Below, in pieces: positions 11,063-22,675 of a stretch of 64,000 nucleotides of DNA (position 1 is its first letter; every line of letters starts with the position of its first letter). The stretch is taken from the NCBI GenBank assembly GCA_018340805.1, contig JACMZG010001911.1, positions 33,346,618-33,410,617 of the forward strand. The letters run 5' to 3'. Source of the stretch: Microvelia longipes. Its lineage: Eukaryota; Arthropoda; Insecta; Hemiptera; Veliidae. A program made the translations under genes and the position numbers. The notes beneath the pieces were generated by a model. It did no database searches. It saw only the letters and a program-made list of their open reading frames with translations, and had not been told where the DNA came from.

Positions 11063-12499
11063 CGGGTGACTCATCAAAAATTCGCGGTTAATGGATTTTG
11101 GGTTTTATAGAGAAATATCTCAACGGCTCGGTTGATCTTCGCTAAATATTTCTGACCGCATCCTAAGTATTTAGAACGGCATTTAGGGCCCAGGTAAAAA
11201 GGATAAAAGTCACATTTTGGTCAAAATAAAGTTAGCAGTGCTATTTGGGAGATCTTGAGGTCATAGGCCATCTAACTATAAACCAAATCTTATTTCAATT
11301 AATTTACTAAACTTCTGTAAAAACAGACTAGAAAATACAGGTTACTTTAAATGACAATGTTCTAAGATATTGCCATTAATAAATGGCACTGTCCTAAGAT
11401 ATTTCCATTAATATGTCATACATTTAAGTAAAGTTACTATGTAAACGTTTTGAGCCTAAAATGTTTGCCTTATTAGTTAAGTATAAAACAAATATTAACA
11501 AGAGAAGACTTAATTTCGCTGTTGAATAGAAGCTTCTATACAAGACTAACACATCTCATCCATACAAGCTTAGAAGGGTTCTATATCATGGTATAAAATC
11601 TATTTTCTTCTTTATAACACTTTGATTAATATTCTTCATACAAGAAAAAATAGGTTTCTATGCCCAATTTTTCCTTTATATTAAATTATCTGAAAGGATA
11701 GAAGCGATGTAAGGGAGTTGAGAATGTTTTTGTTGAGAAATTAATCTTCAAGACTTGATGAGTCTCCTAATTGATTTGTAATGGGGGCTCCCTTCGCTCT
11801 TCACCCATCTACCTCTATCTCTCCACCATCTCTCCCCCGGTATCCTCTCTAAACCTTCATACTCCCAGCCCTTCAACTTTCTCATCTTGTCATCCTGTTT
11901 TAACTACCTTAAATGTTTTTAAAAAGCGAATTTCCTTGAAGGAAATTTATTAATGGAGTTTTCAACAAGTTTATTACGCTTCAACGTACCTTTATATTCG
12001 CAAGAAATATTAAATGAAAGATAAGTAGTGAATAACTATGTGAAAGAGAGGTTAATGAGAATATGGATATGATTTAATTGTATATTAAGTGAGATAATCT
12101 TGTTTACATAACATCTTTGCTTGAAAATCTTAGGGGGTTTTTCACTAGGTTAATCCCATACTCGAGTGGATTGCGTATTTGTCTGAAGATCAGTCAAATG
12201 GCAACTTCCTGCTGAAATTTGGAAAATGGAGTTTCTAGGATAAGTTTTCAGTAACACCTTCAGATTTTATATTTGAATTGGTAGTAATAAAAAATATTTT
12301 CCAATAAACAATAGGAGTTAAATATAAATTAGTAATAGAAAGATAAAGTTGTGCATTGCTTAATTTACTTAACTCGATATCATTTCCTGCATGATTGCAC
12401 TAGGAGGTTGAAATAGTAATAGGAGTCGCTCCACATTCTAAAAGCAGTCCAATTAAAGCTCTAAAAGTTGAATCCTCCCAAACCTCCCACTTTTTGCCT
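11063..12499. other. no gene recognised
   Basis: AT-rich. A phrase near 11100-11150 (CAACGGCTCGGTTGATCTTCG) resembles dispersed element text, but I cannot bound it. The short frame at 11771-11953 is rich in Ser, Pro and Thr and matches nothing I know. Confidence 0.5.
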
Positions 12500-12660
12500 T
12501 TTCCTCATTTATACCGTAAGTATATAAAAAAATATTGTGTTTGCAAGAAAAATCCGAAACCAATGTCACCTGAATTATCCGGTTTAAATGGGACCTCCTA
12601 AGTGGTTTTTAAAAAGCATTCTGTCTGTATGTGTGTGTGTATTTATGCTAGAGAGTTTAA
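12500..12660. repeat. partial copy of the CRE-bearing dispersed repeat
   Basis: It reads ATACCGTAAGTATATA, TTGTGTTTGCAAGAAAAATC, CGAAACC, then GTGGTTTTTAAAAAG and CTGTCTGTATGTGTGTGTG. This is the reverse of 7660-7830 and the same sense as 61240-61370. Confidence 0.75.
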
Positions 12661-12930
12661 CTTTTTGGGAATGATTAGAATTGAAATTAATTTTCAGGAT
12701 AAAAAGTTTATATAAAAATTGATTATGTCTTTGTCATCTTCTAAATATTAAGTTATTTTTTTTAAAAAGAATTAGTCAAAAAAAGTTTTACCTTGGGAGA
12801 TTTTCCATTAATACTTTTAGGTAACATGAAACATTTTTAACTATATTTATTTATAAAGGTTCATAAAACCTAACATTCTTTTTATAAGTAGACTTCAAGT
12901 CAAACCCTCCCTTTTACTAGGTAAAATATT

Positions 12931-14051
12931 CAGGGTGGACTAAAAGTCCCCCTCACTTAAAATTTAAACTATTAGACATCATAAGTTAATTAAATCTGGG
13001 GGTACTTCTTTTGTGTTAAGGGAACTTCAGGTGTCCTATGCACCTATACACCTATACATACATCCTATACACCGGATTTTGCCAAAAGATAAAAAACAAG
13101 AAATTAGAAGGTATAGTTTTGTTGCGCTTTTTGGGTATGTAGAGATACATACAATGCATTTTGCCTCCTGTGTATTTTTGTCTAAAACCTCCTCTAATTT
13201 TGGAGGAGGAAATGCATAACCAATTGGACACTTTAACACAAAATTGTTGAGTTAAAGTGAAACATTAACTCTTGTTTCATCATTTTTTTTTGTTTCAACA
13301 CTTGAAACTTAAGTATTGACATTAGAAATAATTAACCAAGAGAAATAATTTATCATTTTCTGCTTTAGAAAATTATAAAACGAATCGTTTATTGTCTTAA
13401 TCTCATTTTAAGGTACATATAGTCACTGTTACTGCTAGATTTAGGAAATTGTAACAATGCATTTTTTAAACTTTTATATGTAATGATGTGTGCTTATAAG
13501 CCAGAAATGAGTCATTTTCACTCTTGACAATTTTTAATATCAATACTTAATTTCAATTTTGTGTTTAATTTTTTTCGCACTTATTTCCGCCAAAGCAGGC
13601 TTAGGAAAAAAACGCTGGCGGAATACAGTCTGGTATTAATTTTTTTGTCTTTATTGGTAATTACAACTACATTTACAGTGTTATAAGCACTTAAGGTAAT
13701 TGGATATAATTTTGACTTGAAACTTGACATGAAACAAGGTGTCTGCCCAGTGGCAGATCTTGCTGACATGAACTATACAGAGCATGATTAAATTATTAAT
13801 TTTAGATCAAGATCTTTTCTAGATCTTGATGAATCAAGATTCATTTCTAAAACCCAAAAAGCCCAATACAAGTCTAGACGATTAATCTTTTTTCTATTAA
13901 TTTTGTAAAATTCCATGTCAATTGGGATACCTGATTTTAACAACACCTCCAAAATAAGTTAACATTACACCAAAAAAGGTCCTCCAAGATTCGTTAATTT
14001 ATGTCTAATGATTCAAAATGTAAAGGGGAGGGGGACTTTTGGTCCTCTCAG
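12931..14051. mobile_element. non-autonomous DNA transposon with long terminal inverted repeats (mariner-like)
   Basis: The left end starts CAGGGTGGACTAAAAGT (12931). The right end, read inward on the minus strand, starts CTGAGAGGACCAAAAGT (14051). Complementarity continues for roughly 120 bp at each side (CCCCCTC, ATTAGACAT, TTAATT, GGTGT and so on), at about three quarters identity by eye. TA follows the right end and TT precedes the left, which fits a TA target with one mutated base, as for Tc1/mariner. The interior has no transposase. The minus-strand frames at 13036-13239 and 13581-13769 are not recognisable. Confidence 0.7.
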
Positions 14052-14189
14052 TATAATTATGTCCAAGAAATTACAAGTGGATAAATATAACTCCACCATG
14101 CACTCATTCATCCTCTCGCCCATTCATATCTATCAATAGGCGTTTTTTAGATAGATTCACAACACATTATACAGCTCGCACTTCTCGCA

Positions 14190-14376
14190 GGTTTTTGCTG
14201 AGTCATTATTGCTAGTTAATGACGTCATAAATATTTCATAAAATAAATCACAAGACATTTATAAGGTCGATTTTTGTACCAAGTTTAATATTCATTCATA
14301 TCCGACAAACAATTTGGATGAGATTGCGTGCCATAGAAATGTCTAGGAACAAAAACTCGTTCATATATATACATTA

Positions 14377-14460
<84 letters not shown>

Positions 14461-14470
14461 ATATATTATA
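14190..14470. repeat. CRE/AP-1-bearing dispersed repeat with (TA)n tail
   Basis: It holds TGCTGAGTCATTATTGC and GTTAATGACGTCATAAA, including a TGAGTCA AP-1 site at 14199-14205 and a TGACGTCA CRE at 14220-14227. Then come GTACCAAGTTTAATATTCA and TGTCTAGGAAC, and the block runs into a TA tract at 14362-14470. The same order (GTACCAAGTTTG, GTGTCTAGAAA, TA tract) is seen at 24550-24727, so the TA tract probably belongs to the element. Confidence 0.7.
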
Positions 14471-15540
14471 TGTCCTCTTTGTATTGAAAAATATAGTTAC
14501 AGATTAATAAAATAGAGAATAAACTGTAAAAACGAGGCGAAGTTAAAAATGTGTTTGGCTTTATTACAAAACATGCTTAGAATGTTGAAAAATTAATCTA
14601 ATGTTTCATAAACCTCATAAAGAGAGAGATAAGAGGGCGGAAGGAATAAATCTGATGTTTCTTGAGTTTAAAGATTTAATACAATTTTTCTTTAAGGACT
14701 CGAGGATTTTGCGAAAGAATTTTATATGGAGAGCTACTAATCATTTATTACCTTGAAACAATGATCAGTTACATCTGTAAATCAAAACTTTGACAATTAA
14801 TTAATCATAAAATTAGAATAAGTCTTATGGTTTCTTTATCTAAATTTGCTAAAATTTGTTTAAAAAAGAGTTTAAAACATTCATGATTTTTAGGCAACCA
14901 TTGACATAAGTTATTGTGGAGTTAGAGTCTGTAGAGCAGTAACTCTAGTGGACCAAGTCTAAGCTGAGGATGTGGTCGAGCTCTAAACCCCAAAAGCTTA
15001 TCTTTCCCTCTACCTCTTAATTTCCTTTTTGAAATTACCTCCTACCTGTTCCAAAGTCTTTTCACTTAGTTTGAAATGTAAAAAGTTCAAAAATTCTATT
15101 TAAAATACTACCTTTTTTAAGATTTTTCTGACCTATTTCTTAATTTATTTTCTTTGAAATTTCAACCTTGTTCTTGAATAAAGTATTAAGAGTTTAAACT
15201 TGTGTATTTAATTAATTGACATTTAGTATTTTTATTTTTTAGAGATATTTTTTTTTATCAAAACGCTTCAGAGATTTTAAGTCAACATATAAGTTTAAGA
15301 TCCAATTAGTAGATCAACACACTTTGTTAAAAGATTATGACACAAAGGTCAGTATTATCCACCATAATCATTTAAACTAAACGCAATACAATGAAAATAT
15401 ATTTAGGGTTTAAAACTCCGTTCGTGCCACCCGGGTGCACATCATCCATTTATTTATTATTACATCCTTCCTAATAAATAAAACGCTGAACTGTGGAGTA
15501 AATGATTAAATATCAACTACAGTCTCTCCACTAAATGTAA
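14471..15540. other. no gene recognised
   Basis: AT-rich DNA with no domain-bearing frame. It may include degraded 3' flank of the Penelope remnant to its right. Confidence 0.4.
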
Positions 15541-15547
15541 AATTTAT

Positions 15548-15592
15548 TTACAGAGCCGGCTTTCAACTGTAAACAGCCATCATCAGTGCCTA
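15548..15592 (-). ncRNA. Penelope-type hammerhead-like motif
   Basis: On the minus strand: core CTGATGA (15580-15586), a 5-bp stem II GGCTG-TTTA-CAGTT, then GAAA (15561-15564), then a self-complementary AGCCGGCT stem III and a CTC cleavage-type triplet. It lies immediately 3' of the Penelope-like coding remnant, where this family is known to place hammerhead motifs. Stem I pairing is weak, so it may be inactive. Confidence 0.45.
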
Positions 15593-16040
15593 CAAACAAT
15601 GTAAAAGATAAATAAAATAATAATATAACAATACAACCAAAATAAACAAAAGTACTAGGCAAAAATAAAAAAGAAATACAAATAAATAAAAACAAAAAGA
15701 ACATATCGGTGAGGTGAGAAAGAAAACGTTAAAAATTAAACGGTTTGTTTCATTTGAGACAGAGGTTCTAGGTCTGACTAGGGGTTTAGGAGCGTTAGCC
15801 AGCGTTCGCTTAACTACAGACGCCGCCCCCATTTCCCCCGTTTTATTGAGTAACTTGTCTCCTAGATTCTCTTTGTTCCTCAGGATCTCCAGACTTTCCA
15901 AAGAGGTCATCTTACCTCCTTTAGGCAGCACATGCAATAGAGCAACTTCATGCGCTCCTGAAGTATGATTCTCTTCAGTAACGTGCTTATAAAAACTACT
16001 TGCCTTTTGAGACAAGTGTTCGGCAAACCTGGTTTTTTTC
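15590..16040 (-). pseudogene. Penelope-like element, C-terminal end of the reverse transcriptase/GIY-YIG protein (remnant)
   Basis: The minus-strand frame contains RFAEHL..., FYKHVTEENHTSGA and LLHVLPKGGKMTSLESLEIL, then a hydrophobic Phe/Leu/Tyr-rich tail. From family knowledge, the phrase pattern 'HLxEENHtsG...vLHvlpKGxKmxxLExlEI' is typical of the extreme C-terminus of Penelope-like polyproteins, after the GIY-YIG endonuclease. The RT and most of the endonuclease are missing. A stop lies just upstream of RFAEHL at about 16040, so this is a 5'-truncated dead copy. The overlapping plus-strand frame at 15714-15968 is a shadow. Confidence 0.65.
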
Positions 16041-16049
16041 CTTCCTAAT

Positions 16050-17252
16050 TATTATTGACCGCTTGAAGTGTGGTGTTCAGCAAGGTTCAACTGTTATTTC
16101 TAACAGTTAAACCTTCCACTGTTAATTATCTTCCAGCTGTTTTTGATGGTTAGGCCTCATTAGTTTATAACTTGGCTTGTCTTAAAAATGTAAAATGTAC
16201 CCCACTAATAATAATTTGACTTAATCCTCGTTTCTCTTCCACATTATTTTATTTCTAGTTAAAACACGACCAGTTTCTAATGTATTCAATAACTAATGAA
16301 TATTTTTAATAAAATTTTAACTTTATTATTATTATAAAATACTAATTATTTTTCTTTGTCGATTCGGGTATAAAAATTACATGGGTTTTTTGGACATTAT
16401 TTAGAATGATAAAAACAGTGTCCTATTTCTTTGAATATCCCTTTAGATTCCTTTACCGGGTGTAATGCATGTTAGAAATTTGAAGAGAAACCTTCAAAAA
16501 GTATTAGAGTGAAAAAAGGTTGTCAGAGGGTCTCTTCCAGATGTAATCCAAAAAATCTTTTATCGCCATGAAATCCTTTCTAGAAGCGAATCAGGTTTCA
16601 ATTCGTTCTGGAAAAAGGGTTGGATGTCTAAAGGTTTTGACCGCCTAAAGGGTTAAGGCTATCTAATTCCCGAATGTCTGTAATTCTAGTTACTCTTTTG
16701 TTGGACCAACAAAAACGAAAATCTCTTGGTTCCAAGATAATATCTGATTGTTTGGAAAAACTCGATGGGTTTTCCTCCTTTCTTTACTCCTTTTTTTCTA
16801 TTAGCTAATAAAATTAAAAAAATACATGTCACTGGTCTTTTTCCTTTGATTAATTATAATTAACATAATCGAAATGAAATCCTTTTTTAACTTGTAAATT
16901 ACAGAATGAAAATAATGTCTTTAATTTAATTAATTAATATTATTTCTAAAAACAACAAAATACATTATCTTAATGTTATCTCATTACCTTACTTATAGTC
17001 TCATTTTCTAATATTAAAATTAAACAATTACTTTTTTTTTGTAAATTTTAACAATAGTTTTACTAATTATTAGATTATCCACAGAGCAGATTAGATGGAA
17101 GTAAACCATCTTGGACTTTTCTGGCACAATTCCTATTATAGTGTCGAGGTGAGGATAGGTTAAGGAAGAATTAGCAAATATGTCCCAAAAAGAGGGACTA
17201 CATTCTTTTTAAATTAAAAGTCATTAGACCTAGCAAGTTTTTTCTTGTGACT
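16050..17252. other. no gene recognised
   Basis: AT-rich sequence left of the BEL insertion. No repeat shared with the right-hand BEL flank (45249 onward) is seen, so the inverted duplication does not extend this far. Confidence 0.5.
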
Positions 17253-17257
17253 CGCAG
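17253..17257. repeat. BEL target-site duplication, left
   Basis: CGCAG directly before the LTR. It is repeated at 22851-22855 directly after the other LTR. Five bases is the usual size for BEL/Pao insertions. Confidence 0.9.
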
Positions 17258-17431
17258 TGTTCCGAATTCTATTGCAGGTTTACTAGATATGAATAAAACG
17301 AACTTGCTTAAATGCCAATTTCGAACTATATTCCTTTTCAAACTTACAATTAAAAGTCACAATTTAAAATATTAATGACACGACAACAAAATCAAATTAA
17401 CTTGCATTTTAAAAATGACAATTTCATAACA
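17258..17431 (-). repeat. BEL 3' LTR, copy 1
   Basis: 174 bp, in element sense TGTTATGAAATTG...GAATTCGGAACA. It differs from the 5' LTR at 22676-22850 by only a few bases (an A-run length, and AAAAGTCAC against AAAGATGAC), which implies a young insertion. Confidence 0.95.
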
Positions 17432-17629
17432 TACTCCCACCTAAGTTAATCCTTAGCAGTTGTGATTAACTTACTAATTTACATTTCCCAAAAAAATTAA
17501 TTTTATTAATTTAGATAAATTAAGTTAATTTGATTAAATTGTAAACAAGACAATAAAAATAACAAAAAGTAAACAAACAAAATCAACAAAAATAATAAAA
17601 TCAGTCTGACAATTCTAAGGATAAATACG

Positions 17630-17946
17630 TTGGACTGGTCTTAGGAGTTCGCCTTTGGCCAATTTTACTCGAACGAGTCGGACAACACCGTCACGTCCAG
17701 GCATGATGTTAACAATTCTACCTAATGGCCAATCCAACCGCTTAGAACTGTCATCAACTAGAACAAGATCCCCAACTTGAACTTGTCTAGGTGACTGACG
17801 TTACTTTTTCTGTCAGCTAACTGCCCTAAGTATTCTGACCGAAAACGTTGTTTCAGCTGTTTCAGTAACTCCTGCCTGTAGGCTGCTCGTTTGCCTAAAC
17901 TCTTTTCCTCGATTGCATCACAATCTGGTAGACCTACTTCTCTCAC
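17630..17946 (-). pseudogene. BEL Pol C-terminus (DUF5641-type region), copy 1
   Basis: The open part (17758-17946) reads REVGLPDCDAIEEKSLGKRA then RYQELLKQLKQRFRSEYLGQL-like text. Further on, in another frame, the DNA encodes VGDLVLVDD and a PLGRI...RLVRV...YPLEL pattern. From family knowledge this is the DUF5641-type tail downstream of the BEL integrase core. A single-base break near 17802 separates the two parts. The folded-back copy at 44563-44910 is intact over the same stretch. Confidence 0.85.
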
Positions 17947-17968
17947 CCTTGAAGAAAATAGGCTGGTG

Positions 17969-18733
17969 TCAATGGAGTGAGATCAGTCGGGTTTTCAGAT
18001 TGATATGTAAGGGGCGTGAGTTGATGACGCCTTCACACTCTATCAGCACTGTGGACAGTTCTTCGTGGTTGAGTGACGCTTTTCCTAATGTTTTCCGTAG
18101 CAATTCCTTCAACATTTTTACTATTCGCTCCCACCATCCTCCCCACCAGCAACTTGAAGGGGGATTGAACTTCCACTTGATTCTTTCTACAGTGCTGTAA
18201 TCCTTAATTTTGTTCCAATCGAGTTTGGCAAACGCATTTTCAGCTCCCACGAAATTAGTACCATTATCGCTGAAAATGGTGGCAGGTCTTCCTCTCCTAC
18301 CAACAAACCTACGCAGTGCTTGAATAAAGCTTTCCGTTGATAAACTCCTGACAAGTTCGAAGTGGACAGCTCTGACTACTGCGCAAGTGAATATACAGAT
18401 CCACACTTTTCCTTCATTTTTCAAGTGTAATGGACCAGCAAAATCTATGCCTGTTACTTCAAACACTGCTGCATCTCTTATTCTGTCTGGTGGTAATGGA
18501 GCTGCGATTGGGTCAACATTTCGAGCGTTGAATCGTTGACACCTGAGACACTTTGATACAACACTGCGAACAGTTTGTCTCGTTTTTATAACCCAGTACT
18601 TCTCTCGAACAAGACTTATCAACCCTTGGACACCAACATGATGCGCTTTCACATGTATGTCTTTAATAATAAGCTGAACCACTGGATGTTTACTTGGCAA
18701 CAAAATCGGGTGTCTAAAATCTAAACTATCCAC
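17969..18733 (-). pseudogene. BEL integrase, copy 1
   Basis: The frame contains an H2C2-type zinc region (GLISLVREKYWVIK...CLRCQRFNA), then the D,D-E core: IDFAG, FSDNGTNF and WWERIVKMLKE. The integrase joins the cDNA ends to the chromosome. The frame ends early (LHINLKTRLISLH) because a run of five G in the other copies is four here at about 18010. That one-base change truncates the C-terminus. All three acidic catalytic positions are present. Confidence 0.9.
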
Positions 18734-19429
18734 CTAGTGATAATTTTGTTCTGACCCTAAGCAAACCCTTATCAACAAGTGGGTGCAGTGACGCTATGTC
18801 TCTATCTCTGTGATTTAAAGTTTCAGATTGAACAAGTTTGATAATAACTAGTTCTGCTTTCAAAATTTCATCCAAACTTAACTGATTTAAATTTTTTGAA
18901 TTTTTATTTTTGCAATTATTGACAAATCTGAGTATCCAGGCCATCATTTTTACTAATTTATCAAATTTATAAAACAACTTTTAGGATACCAATCAAAATT
19001 TTCTTTTGAATTTAAAAGAAGTGTTGACGTCACACTTTTCTTTTTCTCTATTTCAATTTCAGATTCATTAAAATTAATTTTAACAGTTGGCCATGTTATT
19101 GAGTTCCCTTTTAGCCAATTAGGGCCCTCCCACCATTTAGATTCTTTAAGATGTTTGGCCGTACAACCCCGAGATGCAAGATCAGCCGGATTTAAAACCC
19201 CTGGTACAAATCTCCATTGATCTACTCTAGTTAATTTTCTAATCTCAAGGACTCTATTCCAAACAAATACTGACCAATTTTCCTCTCTCATGATCCATGC
19301 TAGTACAGTGGTTGAATCACTCCAAAAGTAAGTTTCTATTTCACCTTTCCACATTAAAGCATCCTTGATCGACCTATGTAATCTAGCCCCTATTAATGCT
19401 GCTAATAACTCAAGTCTGGGGATAGACAC
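18726..19429 (-). pseudogene. BEL RNase H region and linker, copy 1
   Basis: Two overlapping frames (18953-19429 and 18726-18977) cover the RNase H-like domain and the linker to integrase. Visible motifs are RLELLAALIGARL, YFWSDSTTVLAWI and PGVLNPADLASRG, which are standard for BEL/Pao RNase H. The frame slips in an A-rich run near 18960. Confidence 0.85.
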
Positions 19430-19598
19430 TACCTTAAGTGGTGAGACTCTACTACAAGCTCTTACTAATTCTATCTAACTCCTAACTCTGATTCTACCCT
19501 AAGAAAAATAACGGTAGCATACGCTGCTTGACTAGCATCGCAAAAAACGTGCATAGAAATCTTAGACTTAACGTCACCTAAAATACATCTGTTGATTT

Positions 19599-20878
19599 CT
19601 ATTTCATTAAGGAATTGAATCTTTCTAACCATTTTAGAAAAGATTCCCTAATATCTATTTCAACTTCTTTATCCCAACCTAACTTATTTTTCCACGTTTT
19701 TTGCAATAAAATTTTTGGCCAAAGTGTAACTGGACTAGTAAAACCTATAGGATCAAATATTTTGTTAGCTACAGATAAAATAACCCTCCTAGTAATTTCT
19801 GTATTTTCTGGGATGCTAATATCTTTCCTAAAACTAAAACAATCACGTTTTTTATCCCAATCTAAACCTAAAACCTTAGTGATCCCTTCTTCTCCAGAAT
19901 ACTCCCATTCGCGAAGTAAAAACTGACCTTCACTCATTATACTTGTGGCCTCATTAATAAATTGGTGTACTTCAACTTCTGAATGAACACTCACTACACA
20001 GTTGTCTACGTACATGTTATCTCTAAGTGCATCTAATATTAGCCCTGAATATTTGTTCCTAATATCGTTTCGTTCTAAAAGATGCCTAATAACAACTGCT
20101 AACATATATGGACTATTTATGACTCCAAACACAACTCGACAATGTCTAAATTCTAATATTGAGTCATTTTCTAACCAAAAAAATCGTAAATAATCCCTAT
20201 CTTTTTCACTAATACTTATCTGAAGAAATGCTGCTTGATATCCCCAACTATTCCGTACTTGTTTAACCTAAATCGTAGTAAAATATCAGGTATTTCTACT
20301 AACAAATTTTCTCCATTTTCTAAACAAGAATTTAAGGCCGGTCCCTTACTACTTTTTGCTGACGCATTAAATACCGGTCTAATTTTAGTTGTTGTAGAAG
20401 ATTCTTTTATCACTGGTCTATGAGGTAGATAGTGTTTACCTTTTCCTAACTCTTCCTCAGAAATAGGTTCTACAATACCCTGTTCTAACCAATCATCTAA
20501 AACTGCCCTATAACTGTCAACTAAATTTTCTTTTTTAAGTTTATCATTGACTGAAAATAATACTTTCTTAGCTTTCTCATAATTTGTAGGTAGAGGTGGA
20601 TGTCCAACTTTCCATGGTAAACTAATTTCATACCTTCCATTCGGAAGTATTTTTACAGTTTGTAAAAAATGTTCCCTGACAGCTTTTTCAGTATCTTTTC
20701 TAGACAATTGTTCAGCAGGATCTGTTATGCCGATAGTATCTAACCTCCAAATTTGTGATATATCTAACTCATTGACGAACATAGTTGTAGTATCTAACTT
20801 TTTAAATTCTATTTCCGAAGATGAAATTTTCCCAATAGAGTCCAACCTAATTTCGTTTCCATAGCAACTAATCCGCAT
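19599..20878 (-). pseudogene. BEL reverse transcriptase, copy 1
   Basis: Frames 20216-20878 and 19599-20132 together cover the RT. Visible text includes WLEQGIVEPI, LPHRPVIKES, KIRPVFNAS, GIVGDIKQ, SPYMLAVVIRHLL and MYVDNC (20001-20012), followed by the BEL thumb with KIFDPIGFTSPVTLWPK. A break near 20225 splits palm motifs. The second palm motif is YVDN in place of the commoner YVDD, as in copy 2. Confidence 0.9.
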
Positions 20879-20879
20879 T

Positions 20880-21335
20880 TTAAATCTAATTTATTTCCCG
20901 TAAATAACTTTCCTAAAATGTCCCCACCTATTAATACATCAACCGGACCTTCATTAAAATCTGTCAAAATAATATTTTTGCTTGCAAGTTCCTCTAACCA
21001 AGGTCCTTTGCATATCGGTCTAATATGAGTACATATTACTGATTGATCAAGCGCTATGAATGAAAATAATGGTGACTCGCTATTTTGACTACAAGCTGTA
21101 ACTTTATATGATCTGTGTTTTTTTAGACTCTGACTTACCCCCGAAAAGTAAATGGGTCAGTTCTATTTCTCCTAGAGCCTTAACCTAAATTTTTTACAAC
21201 AGATTTCGTAATATAAGACTGTTGTGAACCCGAATCTAAGATGGCTCTAACACATAGATCTCGATTTTGCCCTTTTAACTTAATCACTAATGTTTGCGAA
21301 AAGAATTTCCTTTACAGAAGTGTATAAATTATTTT
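20880..21335 (-). pseudogene. BEL aspartic protease region, copy 1
   Basis: On the minus strand the DNA encodes a DSGS active-site motif at about 21229-21240, within an AILDSGSQ context. Further on it encodes VDVLIGGDILGK near the domain end. The frame is broken at several places here, including near 21180 and 21300, which is why no long open frame spans it. Copy 2 keeps this domain open. Confidence 0.8.
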
Positions 21336-21339
21336 CGCT

Positions 21340-22674
21340 ATCAATCTGTGATTTTCTATCTTTATCAGACAGATTCTGACACATTACAGAGACATGACGC
21401 CTAGAACATAATAAGCACCTTACTTTGCTAAAGCACCTCCTAGCAAAATGCGGTTTTAAGCATAAATAGCAAAGTTTTGTTGAGTTGACTTTTTCTTTCC
21501 TCTCTGCGTAGCTGAGTTCTTTAGCTGATGAGCACTTTTCACTTGTATGTGATTTGGAACAAAAGATACAAGTAACTTTTTCTTTTGACGTGTTTTCACG
21601 ATCTTCTTTATGCTTATTGTTTTATATTTTTTACCTGACTTTTATTTGAAGTTGACAGTAATTCAGACGCTGTTGGTACATCGTTCAAGTTGGTAATTGA
21701 TTGTAGTCCAAATCCTGACATAGCTAAAGTAGCTCTTTCTTCGTCCTCAACTTCACCGCCTAAAAATTTCATCAATTTTTTCAATCTTCTTTCTGCGGAA
21801 GTACTAATATCTGACGAGTTTTGAATGTTACTAGTATCGTCAACTTCAGTGTCTCTTTGTTTCCTCTGCCACACCGTAATAAGCAGATGGTAATGCTGAC
21901 TCAACTAAAGGAAACAACATGCAAGCGCATTTTTCTGTTGTCACTCCGAGTGATTCTAGTGCTCTGATGTACGAGTCTAATTTGTCATAAAGTGTACTTA
22001 GTGGTAAAGAATTTTCTTTGATGTTACCTAAAATCATGGAGAGTAACTCTCTTATATAAACTTCAATTTGTAATTCTTCTCTGCCAAAACGTGATTTGAT
22101 GCTGTCTAGGGCTCTCTGATAATTCTCTTCTGTTGGTGGATAACTTTCGACTATAGTACGCGCTCTAGTTCCTCGTTCCATAGATTGTAAAAGGTATTGG
22201 AATTTATCACCTAGCGTTATACTGCGATCTTCGTGGATCTTTTTAAAGCAATTCCAAAAGTAAAACCAATTCTTAACTTGTCCATCGAATTTCTTTATTT
22301 CTATCTCTGGTAATTTAATTTTCCGATGACAAATTTCCTGAACTTGTTGAGTCGCGACTGTATTATTAACCGGTGTATTATAATTGTCTACTATCACTTT
22401 TAAAGTTTGAAACTCTTCGTTATACTTTTCAACACTTATCATTTCTACATCGAGATCTTTTTCATCTAAATTCAATTCGATCATCATAGACATGATTCTC
22501 TGATCTGATGCTTTGAGATGTATAACGAGATCATTTAAGCAATTGAACGTACCTTGAATTTCATTATGAGAGAGCATCATTGATGTACTTACGTACTTTT
22601 CCTGATATTCGTGTGAATGAGCCCTCTGAACCGTTCTAAGTTTCTTTTTTATCTAGCATCTGGATGGTCGCCAT
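21340..22674 (-). pseudogene. BEL Gag, copy 1
   Basis: The frames at 21846-22580 and 21614-21904 and the DNA to 21380 encode, in order, a coiled N-terminal part, a DUF1759-type capsid region (KLPEIEIKKFDG...FWNCFKKIH...), and three CX2CX3HX4C zinc knuckles. Gag packages the element RNA. In this copy the Gag-Pol junction near 21375 reads through in one frame, as is usual for the single-ORF BEL elements. The N-terminus is broken by an A-run change at about 22650. Confidence 0.85.
22660..22674 (-). promoter_or_regulatory. BEL primer-binding site, copy 1
   Basis: On the minus strand TGGCGACCATCCAG starts two bases after the 5' LTR. TGGCGACC would pair with a tRNA ending GGTCG-CCA, such as an arthropod tRNA-Arg. 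That tRNA assignment is from memory and is tentative. Confidence 0.6.
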
Positions 22675-22675
22675 A

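Noticed and set aside
15714..15968. Plus-strand 84-codon frame
   Set aside because: Antisense shadow of the Penelope-like remnant, which has the recognisable motifs.
17913..18200. Plus-strand frames inside the BEL elements (also 19615-19926, 20002-20193, 20235-20423, and 40629-40901, 41428-41730 and 43237-43545 on minus)
   Set aside because: They are antisense shadows of Gag-Pol and have no domain of their own.
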